This document shows positions 55,895-64,000 of a DNA stretch of 64,000 nucleotides, one piece after another; positions within the stretch are counted from its first letter, which is position 1, and every line of letters starts with the position of its first letter. This DNA is from Ureibacillus aquaedulcis (GTDB lineage Bacteria; Bacillota; Bacilli; Bacillales_A; Planococcaceae). The stretch covers positions 118,151 through 182,150 of the forward strand of contig NZ_JAUHTQ010000008.1 in NCBI RefSeq assembly GCF_030418165.1, given 5' to 3'. Under the pieces are notes generated by a model, which was given only the letters and a program-made list of their open reading frames with translations, was not told where the DNA came from and ran no database searches. Position numbers and translations under genes: made by a program.

Positions 55895-56184
55895 AACAAT
55901 CCCTCCATCAGATGTAATAAAAAATATATAGTTCCTGTTATTATGACATAACTTTGGTTGCTAAGACTAGTAAACTTTTATAATTTCAAGAATATTTTAA
56001 ATTATTTGTGGAGAGTCCTGGATAGTATAAATCGAACTTTAAGTGGACAATCAAATTCGATAATTAAACCAGTTTTTATAATGAAGGTTTGGGGAACATA
56101 ATTGTAGAATAGCAAATATGCAAAGTTTCTTATGGAAACCCTCCAAACAAATTGAAAACAGCCTAGAAAGCGGGGGAATGATTT
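55895..56184. other. Divergent intergenic region
   Basis: A 290-bp AT-rich region separates the reverse-strand monooxygenase operon from the forward SGNH gene. It should contain promoters for both, but I could not pair a convincing -35 and -10 on either strand. No regulator gene is adjacent to the monooxygenase operon. Confidence 0.4.
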
Positions 56185-56901
56185 TTGGAAAAAAGAAAGA
56201 ATTTATTCATGGTATCAATGATTTTATGTTTTGTAGTTATCAGTTTTTTTGTGACATCTAAAAGAGGGGGGAACGGCTCCTTGAAAAGGGAACTCGCTGG
56301 GGTGGAAGTCTCCCCAAAATACTCCAACTACTACTTGCAGAAAAAGGACATTTTCGAATCCACGGAAACTACCCGTGTTGATAAAATCTTTGTTGGCGAC
56401 AGCATTACGGATCATGGAGAGTTTCAGGAGTTCTACCCGGATCAAGTAGTATTGAATCGGGGAATTAGTAAAGATACTTCCGCAGGGGTGCTGAATCGGA
56501 TTAATGAAGTGGTCGGCAGGAATGCCAAGGAAGTATACTTGCTGATTGGGGTAAATGATATAAGAACAAAAGTGGAGCAGGATGCTTATATCGGAAACAT
56601 CCGAAAAATTATTGAATCTTTTGCAAAGAGCAAAACGGAAATCTATATCCAATCCATCCTCCCGGTAAACAACTCGATTTATGGCGATAAAGTAACCAAT
56701 GACAAAGTCAAACGCTTTAACAAAGCGCTAAAAGAAACAGCAAAAGAACTCAATGTTCACTTCCTGGACCTGTTTCCGTATTTCACCGATGAAGAGGGCC
56801 AATTGAAAAAAGAATACACCATAGATGGTATTCACTTGAACGGAAAAGGCTACAAAGTTTGGACCCAACAGGTGCCTGATACAAAAACAACTTCGAAATG
56901 A
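56185..56901 (+). CDS. Membrane-anchored SGNH/GDSL hydrolase
   Basis: A 238-residue protein with an N-terminal signal or anchor helix (residues about 8-24) and an extracytoplasmic SGNH domain. Block I is GDS at 71-73 with nucleophile S73, block II glycine is G93 in NRGIS, block III is GVND with N124, and block V is D214-x2-H217 in DGIHLNG. It probably removes acetyl or other ester groups from a cell-surface glycan or lipid. The TTG start follows GGGGGAA. A terminator overlaps its last codons, so it appears to be monocistronic. Confidence 0.85.
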   Translation: MEKRKNLFMVSMILCFVVISFFVTSKRGGNGSLKRELAGVEVSPKYSNYYLQKKDIFESTETTRVDKIFVGDSITDHGEFQEFYPDQVVLNRGISKDTSAGVLNRINEVVGRNAKEVYLLIGVNDIRTKVEQDAYIGNIRKIIESFAKSKTEIYIQSILPVNNSIYGDKVTNDKVKRFNKALKETAKELNVHFLDLFPYFTDEEGQLKKEYTIDGIHLNGKGYKVWTQQVPDTKTTSK

Positions 56902-56926
56902 TTATGAATCGTTTCGGAGTTTTTTG
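56889..56926 (+). terminator. Terminator overlapping the SGNH gene end
   Basis: AACTTCGAAATGAT pairs with ATCGTTTCGGAGTT (two G-U pairs) around TATGA and is followed by TTTTTG. The following 240 bp up to 57172 contain no gene; the part near 57080-57115 (GGTGCGTGCCCGGCACCC) resembles a short Bacillus intergenic repeat. Confidence 0.75.
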
Positions 56927-57172
56927 TGTGCCCCACTATAAGGGGCTAGCGGCATCGAACGGTGGAAAAACGATAGGTATTGCGCAGTTGTATAAGGGGG
57001 AACCTTCCTAACGGTAGCAAAGGGGTAGCTATTACGACGATACAAAAGGGAAACTGCTTCAAATGGTAGGAAATTTAGTGGTGCGTGCCCGGCACCCAAA
57101 CTATTCAACGCTTGATACATAAACAAAACAGTTCCTAAATATATGTAATGATATTTTATAGTATTTTAATGT

Positions 57173-57201
57173 TTGCAATCTATTTTTTATGGGAAGATAT
57201 T
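57173..57201 (+). promoter_or_regulatory. Candidate promoter of the 56-codon gene
   Basis: TTGCAA (57173-57178), 17 bp and GATATT (57196-57201), about 40 bp before the start. Confidence 0.35.
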
Positions 57202-57239
57202 TGCATAGATAGGTATGAATTGCTTAGGAGGTAGTGTCT

Positions 57240-57410
57240 GTGGAGACTATGGATATTCAGGAAGAGTTTAAACAAATTTTGGAGTATGCGATACAGCGCG
57301 GCAATGAAAATGAGCAAATTACGGTGAAAGAATTAGTCAGCGAACTGGCAACACATTTGAAACCATTAGTAGAAAAAACGAATGCAAAGGGATTGTCTGC
57401 TACTCGCTAA
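57240..57410 (+). CDS. Small acidic helical protein, 56 residues, unknown
   Basis: The frame starts GTG after a perfect AGGAGG and ends at a TAA that lies inside a strong terminator. The product METMDIQEEFKQILEYAIQR... continues with GNENEQITVKELVSELATHLKPLVEK, an amphipathic two-helix pattern. A consensus ribosome-binding site, an upstream promoter candidate and a dedicated terminator make it a likely real gene despite its size. I do not recognise the family, and its neighbours give no functional clue. Confidence 0.65.
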   Translation: METMDIQEEFKQILEYAIQRGNENEQITVKELVSELATHLKPLVEKTNAKGLSATR

Positions 57411-57425
57411 GACAATCTTTTTTTA
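57391..57425 (+). terminator. Rho-independent terminator overlapping the 56-codon gene
   Basis: GATTGTCT and AGACAATC form an 8-bp stem around the stop region, followed by seven Ts. Confidence 0.85.
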
Positions 57426-57487
57426 GTTAACATCTGATGTCATACACGAAATCGATTTGCGCACCTGCGAAATTAGGGGTGCTATCC

Positions 57488-57519
57488 TTAATACTTTTGT
57501 ATTCATCGGTAAGTATTAA
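57488..57519. repeat. Inverted repeat TTAATACTT/AAGTATTAA
   Basis: Perfect 9-bp arms at 57488-57496 and 57511-57519, 14 bp apart, in the gap before the MHS permease terminator. There is no T tract on either side and its role is unknown. Confidence 0.4.
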
Positions 57520-57562
57520 TTCACCTATCACCAAAATAAACATCAACCACAACAAACCACGC

Positions 57563-57597
57563 AAAAAAATGCCCTCCATCAATTAGACGAAGGACAT
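57563..57597 (-). terminator. Terminator of the acyl-CoA ligase/MHS permease operon
   Basis: On the minus strand ATGTCCTTC pairs with GGAGGGCAT (two G-U pairs) and is followed by TTTTTT, about 50 bp after the permease stop. Confidence 0.8.
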
Positions 57598-57647
57598 AAC
57601 TTTCACGTGGTTCACTGCTCTTTGCTTTTTTTCCTTTCACTGCGCGC

Positions 57648-58982
57648 TTACGTAAGATTAACAGCTTTCTCCTGTTCCGCCTCACCATTCAAACGCGTAA
57701 TCTGCTCTTCCTCTAAATCCTCATATTTCGTGATAACACGTGTATCTGGAGCGAAGAGAATCAGCACCAGGGAAATCACAAGGCTGACCATCATAAACCC
57801 GCCAAATACCATAGGGGAAGCACCATAATTAGTGCCCATGGCTGTCCAGATCATCGGGCCGAATCCTACGATGGCTGCAGCAATTTGATAGCCGAGTGAT
57901 AGCCCGGTATAACGAACTTTTGCAGGAAATAGCTCAGAGAATAATGTCCCTTGCGTCGCAAAGATGGCTCCCCATACAACCCCAAGTAAAAGCACTTGCA
58001 TTGTGAAGAACCAGCCAGTACTTACCGGAATCGCCATGAAATAAGGAATGGCTAAAACAAGCATGGCTATCAGGCCGCCTGTGTAGATCATTTTACGGCC
58101 GATAAAGTCGGAAAGATAACCGGCGATTGGAATCGTAATGATCATCGTTGCACAGCTTAGCGTTAAGCCCAATAGTGCCGTATCACGGGAGTAATCCAAA
58201 TATGTTGTAGCATATACCAATATAAAGGACATTAAGAATACATTGAAGAAGCCATCACCCAGTTTTAAGCCAATTAGGCGGAAAATATCTTTTTTGTTGT
58301 ATTTGAAAACTTCCACAACGGGAATTTTCGCAAGTTCACCTTGTTCTTTTTTCCTCTGAAATTCTGGTGTTTCCTCGATGCCGCTTCGAATCCAAACGGC
58401 GATGACGATCAACACGATACTGAATAGGAAGGGAAGGCGCCATCCCCAAGCCATGAATTGGGCTTCAGTCGTCAAAGCACTAATTAATGTGAAACTGAAT
58501 GTACCCAATACCAACCCAATCGGCACCCCTAATTGAGGCACGGAACCGAAAAATCCGCGGATTCCTTTATTGGCCGATTCAGTTGCCAACAGAACAGCTC
58601 CACCCCATTCACCGCCAAGAGCAATTCCTTGCATCAACCGCAATAAAACTAGTAGTGCAGGTGCCACAATACCGATTTGAGCATATGTTGGCAAAAGCCC
58701 AATCAAAAACGAGCTTCCACCCATCCCGATAAGCGTCAGCATCAAGGAAGCCTTGCGTCCGATACGGTCACCCATATGCCCAAAGATAATGCTTCCGATT
58801 GGTCTTGCCGCATACCCGGCACCAAATGTGGCAAATGCAATCAAGATGGACACTGCCGGATCATGGTTTGGGAAGAAAAGCGTGGAGAATACTAAACCTG
58901 TTGCCGTTCCATACAAGTAAAAGTCATACCATTCGATAATGGACCCGACTAAACTAGCCATTAAAATCTTCGCTTTTTTCAT
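57648..58982 (-). CDS. MFS transporter, metabolite:H+ symporter (MHS) type
   Basis: A 444-residue, 12-helix permease. LVGSIIEWYDFYLYGTATGLVF in helix 1, FGHMGDRIGRKASLMLTL, and RLMQGIALGGEWGGAVLLATE are hallmarks of the MHS family (ShiA, ProP, KgtP and relatives), which imports carboxylates, betaines or osmolytes. It starts 18 bp after the acyl-CoA ligase stop with a modest AAAGTAGG ribosome-binding site. The pairing suggests import of a carboxylic acid followed by CoA activation. The specific substrate is unknown. Confidence 0.87.
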   Translation of the reverse strand: MKKAKILMASLVGSIIEWYDFYLYGTATGLVFSTLFFPNHDPAVSILIAFATFGAGYAARPIGSIIFGHMGDRIGRKASLMLTLIGMGGSSFLIGLLPTYAQIGIVAPALLVLLRLMQGIALGGEWGGAVLLATESANKGIRGFFGSVPQLGVPIGLVLGTFSFTLISALTTEAQFMAWGWRLPFLFSIVLIVIAVWIRSGIEETPEFQRKKEQGELAKIPVVEVFKYNKKDIFRLIGLKLGDGFFNVFLMSFILVYATTYLDYSRDTALLGLTLSCATMIITIPIAGYLSDFIGRKMIYTGGLIAMLVLAIPYFMAIPVSTGWFFTMQVLLLGVVWGAIFATQGTLFSELFPAKVRYTGLSLGYQIAAAIVGFGPMIWTAMGTNYGASPMVFGGFMMVSLVISLVLILFAPDTRVITKYEDLEEEQITRLNGEAEQEKAVNLT

Positions 58983-59000
58983 AAAGAACCTACTTTCTCA

Positions 59001-60563
59001 TTATTTAATAGAGTACGAATTTCTTAAAATATGTTTTTGAATCTTTCCAACGGGCGTTCGCGGAAACTCCTCCACAAACTCGATGGAATCGGGTACCTTA
59101 AATTTTGCTAGCCGAACCTTGCAGAATTGAATGAGTTCTTCTTGTGTAACGCGCATTCCCTTATTTAGAATGACGAAAGCCTTTATCGCTTCATCTCTCA
59201 TGTCATCAGGAACGCCGATTACCGCCGTTTCGTAAACGGCTAGGTGTTGTGTTAAAACGCTTTCAACCTCTTGCGCGGCGACATTTTCACCCGAACGTTT
59301 AATCATATCCTTCACACGGTCAACGAAGTAGAAATAGCCATCCTCCCCGATACGGGCATTATCACCGGTCAGCAGCCAGCCGTTTTGCAGGGTTTGCCGT
59401 GTGGCTTCTTCATTCTTGAAATATTGCTTCATGATGGTCCTGCCAGGTACTCCCTTTACCGCAATTTGTCCAACAGCTCCGTTGGGGACTTCATCTCCGT
59501 TTTCATCAATCAGTTTTACTTCATAGCCGATACTCGGTCTGCCGATACTGAGGTTTTTCCGAATCCCGTTTAATGGATTGATAAGCGGGATGCCTACTGT
59601 TTCGGTCATGCCATACAACTGCAGCAATTTTAGATCAAACTTTTCCTCAAACTCCTGAATTTGATGCTCCGCAATCGACTGGGCAAACAGAACCAACCGA
59701 ATTGGATTGTCTTTGTCGTTTGCATCATAATCCTTTGCCAGAATCATGCGGATCGGTGCAGCAAATAAGGAACCGACCGTGGCACCAAGGGATTTGGCTT
59801 GCTTAAAGTAACGGGATGCACTGAATTTCTCCGTTAATGCAATACTTCCGCCAACGACCAATGCGGGCATTGATGAATAATATTGGGCATTGCCGTGGAA
59901 AAGCGGCAGGACGATAAACATCCGGTCATCTTCGGTTGCGACGATACATTTAGACATCAACTCGCCGGTAAAGATATAATTTGCATTTGTCACTTGCACG
60001 CCTTTTGGTTTGGATGTAGTACCTGATGTGTAAAGCATACCAACGACATCTTGGGCCCGAACTTCTGGAAAACGACTACTATCTGTAGAAGCTTTGGCTA
60101 TGAGATGATCGTAATTTAAGAGTGTGGTAGATTGGTTCTTAAAACGGGTTAATATGATGTGTTGTATCGTAGGAAGTTCCCCTGTCATCTGCAGAAATTT
60201 TTCCACATGCTCTTCCTCTGTAATCAATAAAACAGATTCCGAATGATTAATGACGTAATGCATTTCATCCGCACTCGACAAGATATTGGTCGGGACCATG
60301 ATTGCCCCGATATGTGCCAACGCAAACCAAGTCGTCAAAAACTCGATATTGTTCGGCAAATGCAATGTAACATGATCGCCAGGCTTTATATTCAAGTCCA
60401 GCAGGGCATTGCCCAGTTTCAGCACTTCTTCATAAAATTCGCGATACGCTTTAGTCGTTTGATTCCCCTCGACATCTTCAAAAGCAATAAAGAGCTTCTC
60501 TGGATGAATATCCACTTTTTCCTTCAACAGTGCTGGCAGCGTGCGATCCCCCATAATATCCAT
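59001..60563 (-). CDS. Acyl-CoA synthetase, CaiC/long-chain-ligase type
   Basis: A 520-residue class I adenylate-forming enzyme. The P-loop is MLYTSGTTSKPKG near residue 180, motif LLQLYGMTETVG near 325, GWLLTGDNARIGEDGYFYFVDRVKDMIKRSGENV near 395-430, and the catalytic lysine motif PRTPVGKIQKH near 508. It should activate a carboxylic acid to its CoA thioester. The ATG at 60563 follows GGGAGGGGG. A divergent TetR gene and a palindrome over its start site suggest ligand-inducible control. The closest named types are carnitine/crotonobetaine or medium-chain acyl ligases. Confidence 0.86.
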   Translation of the reverse strand: MDIMGDRTLPALLKEKVDIHPEKLFIAFEDVEGNQTTKAYREFYEEVLKLGNALLDLNIKPGDHVTLHLPNNIEFLTTWFALAHIGAIMVPTNILSSADEMHYVINHSESVLLITEEEHVEKFLQMTGELPTIQHIILTRFKNQSTTLLNYDHLIAKASTDSSRFPEVRAQDVVGMLYTSGTTSKPKGVQVTNANYIFTGELMSKCIVATEDDRMFIVLPLFHGNAQYYSSMPALVVGGSIALTEKFSASRYFKQAKSLGATVGSLFAAPIRMILAKDYDANDKDNPIRLVLFAQSIAEHQIQEFEEKFDLKLLQLYGMTETVGIPLINPLNGIRKNLSIGRPSIGYEVKLIDENGDEVPNGAVGQIAVKGVPGRTIMKQYFKNEEATRQTLQNGWLLTGDNARIGEDGYFYFVDRVKDMIKRSGENVAAQEVESVLTQHLAVYETAVIGVPDDMRDEAIKAFVILNKGMRVTQEELIQFCKVRLAKFKVPDSIEFVEEFPRTPVGKIQKHILRNSYSIK

Positions 60564-60624
60564 CGTTAACCCCCTCCCCATAATTGCAAAAACGATTTCA
60601 TTTAACTCGAAAAAATAAATTTCA

Positions 60625-60638
60625 TAGACTCTAGTCTA
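60625..60638. promoter_or_regulatory. Candidate TetR operator
   Basis: TAGACT-CT-AGTCTA, a perfect 6-bp inverted repeat, starts two bases downstream of the reverse-strand -10 element of the ligase operon and would overlap the transcription start. The divergent TetR-family gene is the natural candidate repressor. Confidence 0.5.
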
Positions 60639-60639
60639 A

Positions 60640-60669
60640 ATAATAAAACAATGATAAATTAAAAGTCAA
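60640..60669 (-). promoter_or_regulatory. Probable promoter of the ligase-permease operon
   Basis: On the minus strand TTGACT (60669-60664), an 18-bp spacer and TATTAT (60645-60640), about 75 bp before the ligase start. Confidence 0.55.
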
Positions 60670-60759
60670 TACTATTCTGACAATTCTGATAAATTGAGAA
60701 AAATGACATTTAAGTGGGCGATAATCTTAACTAAAAATACATGGGAATGGAGGCAAGCG

Positions 60760-61404
60760 ATGAGGAAAGGGAATCGGCAAATGCAGGCCGAAAAAACAAG
60801 GCAGCGGATTTTCGAAACGGCATTGGAGTTATTTCAGAAAAAGGGATTTGATCGAGTTACGGTGGATGAGATTGTGGAAAAAAGTAAAAGTTCCAAAGGG
60901 GCATTTTATGGCCACTTCCATTCGAAGTATGGAATCTTCCTGGAAAAATTTAAAGAAATCGATACTTTCTACGAAACCTTCGTCCAAACGATAGCTGAAG
61001 AAGACGCTCTTAAAGAGAAAATTTTAAAGTTATTTCAAGGTCAAATGCATTATCTTGAGCATGAGCTTGGCAAAGATTTAATGAGGACGGTCTATTCAAA
61101 TGGCTTAAACGAAAGCGAGAATCACTTCTTTAACAATACCGAACGAAGTCTTTATAGAATACTTATTCATTTTGTGAATAGTTCAATTGAACGCGGGGAA
61201 TTAGTGAAAGAGGCAAACGCGGAAAGAATTGCGGTGTTGATTACTAGATGTATGCGCGGCAATCTCTATGATTGGATCGCATTTGGCGATCACTACAGCC
61301 TTCAGGAGGAAAGCAAACAGTTTGTCGATATTTTTATGGAAGGAATACTGATGCAATTCGGCAGTGATGGGGAAGAGAAAGATGAGAACGGTATCAGCTC
61401 ATAA
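60760..61404 (+). CDS. TetR-family transcriptional regulator
   Basis: A 214-residue regulator. The N-terminal HTH spans about residues 12-60 (RIFETALELFQKKGFDRVTVDEIV, then SKGAFYGHFHSKYGIF) and is followed by an all-helical ligand domain. The ATG at 60760 follows TGGAGG with 6-nt spacing; 22 upstream codons are in frame but lack a ribosome-binding site. It is divergent from the acyl-CoA ligase operon with a palindrome between them, so it probably represses that operon and perhaps itself, released by an acyl-CoA or the acid. That regulatory role is inference. Confidence 0.88.
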   Translation: MRKGNRQMQAEKTRQRIFETALELFQKKGFDRVTVDEIVEKSKSSKGAFYGHFHSKYGIFLEKFKEIDTFYETFVQTIAEEDALKEKILKLFQGQMHYLEHELGKDLMRTVYSNGLNESENHFFNNTERSLYRILIHFVNSSIERGELVKEANAERIAVLITRCMRGNLYDWIAFGDHYSLQEESKQFVDIFMEGILMQFGSDGEEKDENGISS

Positions 61405-61429
61405 AAATTAATAAATATTTGCTATTCAA

Positions 61430-61438
61430 TGTTATAAT
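61430..61438 (+). promoter_or_regulatory. Extended -10 promoter of the GGDEF-EAL gene
   Basis: TG-T-TATAAT at 61430-61438 lies about 60 bp before the start. The matching -35 region is poor, which is common for extended -10 promoters. Confidence 0.5.
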
Positions 61439-61498
61439 ACAGTTATATTACTATAAATATGTCGATGAGAACGGTTTGCTTGAAGGGAGTGCTGCGTC

Positions 61499-63724
61499 TT
61501 GAATTTACCCAAAATTGATTTTTCACAAAATATAATAGAATCCCAGAAACATTGTGAAAGGATTGGAATGGATCCAGATAAATTTCCAGCAACAAGATAT
61601 TGTAGCGATGCAGATTTGCAGAAAAAATTACTTGAGTTTGCAAAGTTATTTGATGTACTGGACTTTTTTGCCGATCAGCTATTTCAAATGGTACAGGGCA
61701 TTCCGTTTCTGCTGATTGTCACGGATGAGGAAGGAACCTTGCTGGACATCAAGGGAGATGACAAGCTCAATCAAAACTTCGAAAAACTAGGAGCCCGAAT
61801 TGGCATTGAATGTACGGAAGAAGACTATGGAACGAACTCCATCAGTCTGGCGTTAACCTCAAACCAACCAACTCAAGTTGTAGGGATGCAGCATTATAAA
61901 ACATTCTTTCATGGAATCGCCTGCTATACAGTGCCGCTGACATTTGAATCTGATGGAAAGAGAAAGGGCACAATGACCATCATCACGTTATTGGAATTCC
62001 AGAGCCCACTTCTCTTGACCATGCTGTATTCCGTCGTCAATGCGATTGAAAGGGAAATCCAGTTAAAAGATTCCAATACCAGATTAAATATACTCAATCA
62101 AGTTGTCATTGAATCCTCGAAAAACGGCATCGTTGAAATTGATAAAACCGGCACCATCACTGCAATCAACGAGATTGGACAATCCTATACAGGTTGGGAA
62201 AGAAACTCTGTAATTGATGAGGAAAGTTACTTTGGCGCTTATCTAAAGCAAGTATTACAAGGAAAAGATTTTTCAAATATCGAGATAAAGTTTTTGGATA
62301 GAAAGACAGGAAATCAAGTTATTGCCTTGTTCGATGGAATTCCGCTTTATAACCCCAATGGAGAACTGACAGGTGCATTTGCACAGCTCAAAGATATAAC
62401 GGAACGGCATAAAACCAAGGAACAGATTCGCTACCTGGCCTATCATGACGAATTAACGGGACTTCCGAATCGAAGAAGCTTCAATGGAACGCTGGAAGAA
62501 AAGCTGGGATTAGTGAAAGAAAATGGAGGAACCTTATCGATTTTCTTGCTTGATCTGGACCGATTTAAATTTATCAATGATACGCTGGGCCATGAAAAAG
62601 GGGATTGGCTTTTGACCGAGGTAACCAAGCGTTTGCATGATTCCTTGCCCGACAATGCGGAGCTATATCGTATGGGTGGGGATGAGTTTACGATCATCCT
62701 GACCGATTATACGGATTTACGTGAGGTCACTTCATTTGCCGAAAAAATACTGGAGTTATTCAAAAGAAGTTTTGTGATCGACGAATATGAGTTCCATATT
62801 AGTACAAGCATCGGCATTGCGATACATCAGGACTGCAACCCTGAGGCGGGCTCATTGTTCCGCAGGGCGGATACGGCAATGTACCGTGCAAAAGAAAAGG
62901 GGAAAAATAATTATGTCTTGTATGACTCGGAAATCGGCCATCGCTATTTTGAAAAATTAACCTTTGAACAGGATTTAAGGCACGCGATTCAGCTGAATCA
63001 TCTGGAATTGTATTATCAACCGCAAGTGAGCTTGTGTTCGCAAATGATTATTGGTCTAGAGGCGTTGGTACGATGGAATCATCCTAAGCTGGGCCTCATT
63101 TTGCCGGGGGACATCATCCCCCTTGCCGAGGAAATGGGAATGGCCACACTTTTGGGTGACTTTGTTTTGCAGCAAGCCTGTCAGCAACTGAGCAGCTGGA
63201 AAGCCCGTGGACTTCCACTTGTCAAAATAGCCGTCAATTTATCTCCGCAGGATTTCCTGAGCCACTCAATTGTCGAGAAAGTACACCAAGCATTAACACA
63301 ATCTAATATTGAGCCGCACTACCTGGAAATCGAAATTACGGAATCCATGGCAATGGATGTGAAGCACGCCATATCGGTAATGGAAGAATTAAATCAGTTA
63401 GGTGTGCAAATCGCGATGGATGATTTCGGAAAAGGCTATAGCTCACTCAATTACCTGAAAAACTTCCCGATTCATCGGTTGAAAATAGACCGCTCCTTCA
63501 TCCATGAACTAATGGTTGACCAAAACGACGCGAAAATTATTAATGCCATAATCCATCTCGCCCACATCCTGAACCTGGAAGTCATTGCCGAGGGCGTCGA
63601 AACAAAAGAACAGGCAGCCTTCCTGTACGACTTGAAATGCAACGAAGCACAGGGGTATTATTTCGGAAAACCGATGCCTTTGTACGATATTGAAGAGTTG
63701 TTGTTTGGAAATAAGAGAATTTGA
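61499..63724 (+). CDS. GAF-PAS-GGDEF-EAL cyclic di-GMP protein
   Basis: A 741-residue soluble protein with no membrane helices. Residues about 65-185 resemble the GAF sensor of AcoR/DhaR-type activators (GTNSISLAL, then a QVVGMQHY-F-HGIACYTVPL stretch). A PAS domain follows at about 190-305. The GGDEF domain (about 310-470) has an intact GGDEF near 393-397. The EAL domain (about 480-735) has EALVRW near 521 and DDFGKGYSSLNYLKNFP near 640. Both active-site signatures look complete, so it could make or degrade c-di-GMP. The start is TTG after GAAGGGAG. Confidence 0.9.
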   Translation: MNLPKIDFSQNIIESQKHCERIGMDPDKFPATRYCSDADLQKKLLEFAKLFDVLDFFADQLFQMVQGIPFLLIVTDEEGTLLDIKGDDKLNQNFEKLGARIGIECTEEDYGTNSISLALTSNQPTQVVGMQHYKTFFHGIACYTVPLTFESDGKRKGTMTIITLLEFQSPLLLTMLYSVVNAIEREIQLKDSNTRLNILNQVVIESSKNGIVEIDKTGTITAINEIGQSYTGWERNSVIDEESYFGAYLKQVLQGKDFSNIEIKFLDRKTGNQVIALFDGIPLYNPNGELTGAFAQLKDITERHKTKEQIRYLAYHDELTGLPNRRSFNGTLEEKLGLVKENGGTLSIFLLDLDRFKFINDTLGHEKGDWLLTEVTKRLHDSLPDNAELYRMGGDEFTIILTDYTDLREVTSFAEKILELFKRSFVIDEYEFHISTSIGIAIHQDCNPEAGSLFRRADTAMYRAKEKGKNNYVLYDSEIGHRYFEKLTFEQDLRHAIQLNHLELYYQPQVSLCSQMIIGLEALVRWNHPKLGLILPGDIIPLAEEMGMATLLGDFVLQQACQQLSSWKARGLPLVKIAVNLSPQDFLSHSIVEKVHQALTQSNIEPHYLEIEITESMAMDVKHAISVMEELNQLGVQIAMDDFGKGYSSLNYLKNFPIHRLKIDRSFIHELMVDQNDAKIINAIIHLAHILNLEVIAEGVETKEQAAFLYDLKCNEAQGYYFGKPMPLYDIEELLFGNKRI

Positions 63725-63788
63725 TAGACTTACCGGCAAAATTCTATATTAAAAGTGCATTCGAAAAGAAATCATTTATTAAATACCA

Positions 63789-64000
63789 AAAAGAGGCTGG
63801 GACAGAAGTAAGAATTCTTTGAATGATGGAAGAATCCATATTAAGAAATTGATACTGTATAAATTGATTGGAGTGGAGGGGCGACTCCTGGGGGAACAGC
63901 ACGAGGCAGAGACGCTCGTGTCGAGCCGTGCCCGAGGATGCGCGTCCCCGCAACGGAAATCAATTTTAGCTATATCAAAAAAACGCCATTTTCCTACTCG
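63789..64000 (+). repeat. Dispersed GAGGCTGGGACA-type intergenic repeat, cut by window end
   Basis: It begins AAGAGGCTGGGACAGAAG, a motif I recognise as widespread between genes of Bacillales and staphylococci. A GC-rich block follows at 63874-63960 (GGAGTGGAGGGGCGACTCCT, then ACGGAAATCAATTT), also of a common Bacillus repeat type. It is continuous with the window end, and no gene is present. Confidence 0.6.

Overview
The window is a chromosomal segment of a spore-forming, low-GC Gram-positive bacterium of the order Bacillales. The gene order of the first 52 kb (dxr-rseP-proS-polC-rimP-nusA-rnpM-ylxQ-infB-ylxP-rbfA-truB-ribF-rpsO-pnp ... mlpA-ymxH-dpaA-dpaB-asd-dapA ... rnjB-spoIIIE-ymfC ... 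ymfF-ymfH-ymfI-ymfJ-ymfK-rodZ-pgsA-cinA-recA-rny) is the conserved Bacillus-type backbone. Dipicolinate synthase (dpaAB), SpoIIIE and a YmxH-type protein indicate sporulation. Protein sequences, gene losses relative to Bacillus subtilis and the intergenic repeats suggest a Planococcaceae-like genus (Lysinibacillus, Solibacillus, Ureibacillus group). That placement is inference, because no rRNA is present.

Layout. 1-8.2 kb: end of isoprenoid gene dxr, site-2 protease, prolyl-tRNA synthetase and replicative polymerase PolC. 8.5-16.7 kb: the nusA-infB operon for transcription and translation factors, ribosome maturation, pseudouridylation, FAD synthesis and ribosomal protein S15. 17-19.3 kb: PNPase. 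19.3-22.2 kb: a 52-bp tandem array and a reverse-strand ABC exporter pair. 22.4-27.7 kb: M16 peptidase, dipicolinate synthase and the first steps of lysine/DAP synthesis. 27.8-29.5 kb: a NERD nuclease-like gene and a second 52-bp array. 29.7-40 kb: RNase J2-type protein, SpoIIIE, a GntR regulator and a nucleoside ABC importer. 40.4-52 kb: the YmfF/YmfH/YmfI (EF-P modification) group, RodZ-like protein, PgsA, CinA, RecA and RNase Y. 52.3-64 kb: accessory region with a HEPN-like orphan, a flavin monooxygenase/Dabb/aromatic-acid permease operon, an SGNH hydrolase, an acyl-CoA ligase/MHS permease operon facing a TetR regulator, and a GAF-PAS-GGDEF-EAL protein.

The most distinctive non-coding feature is a pair of tandem arrays (15 and 12 units) with a near-invariant 52-bp period. 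A second, unrelated family has a 21-bp period at three loci. Both periods equal whole numbers of B-DNA helical turns (5 and 2), so the copies would lie on one face of the helix. Neither family encodes a convincing protein. I do not recognise either as a named element.

Start codons were set by ribosome-binding sites. TTG starts are unusually common, and several genes have misleading upstream in-frame extensions created by repeats.
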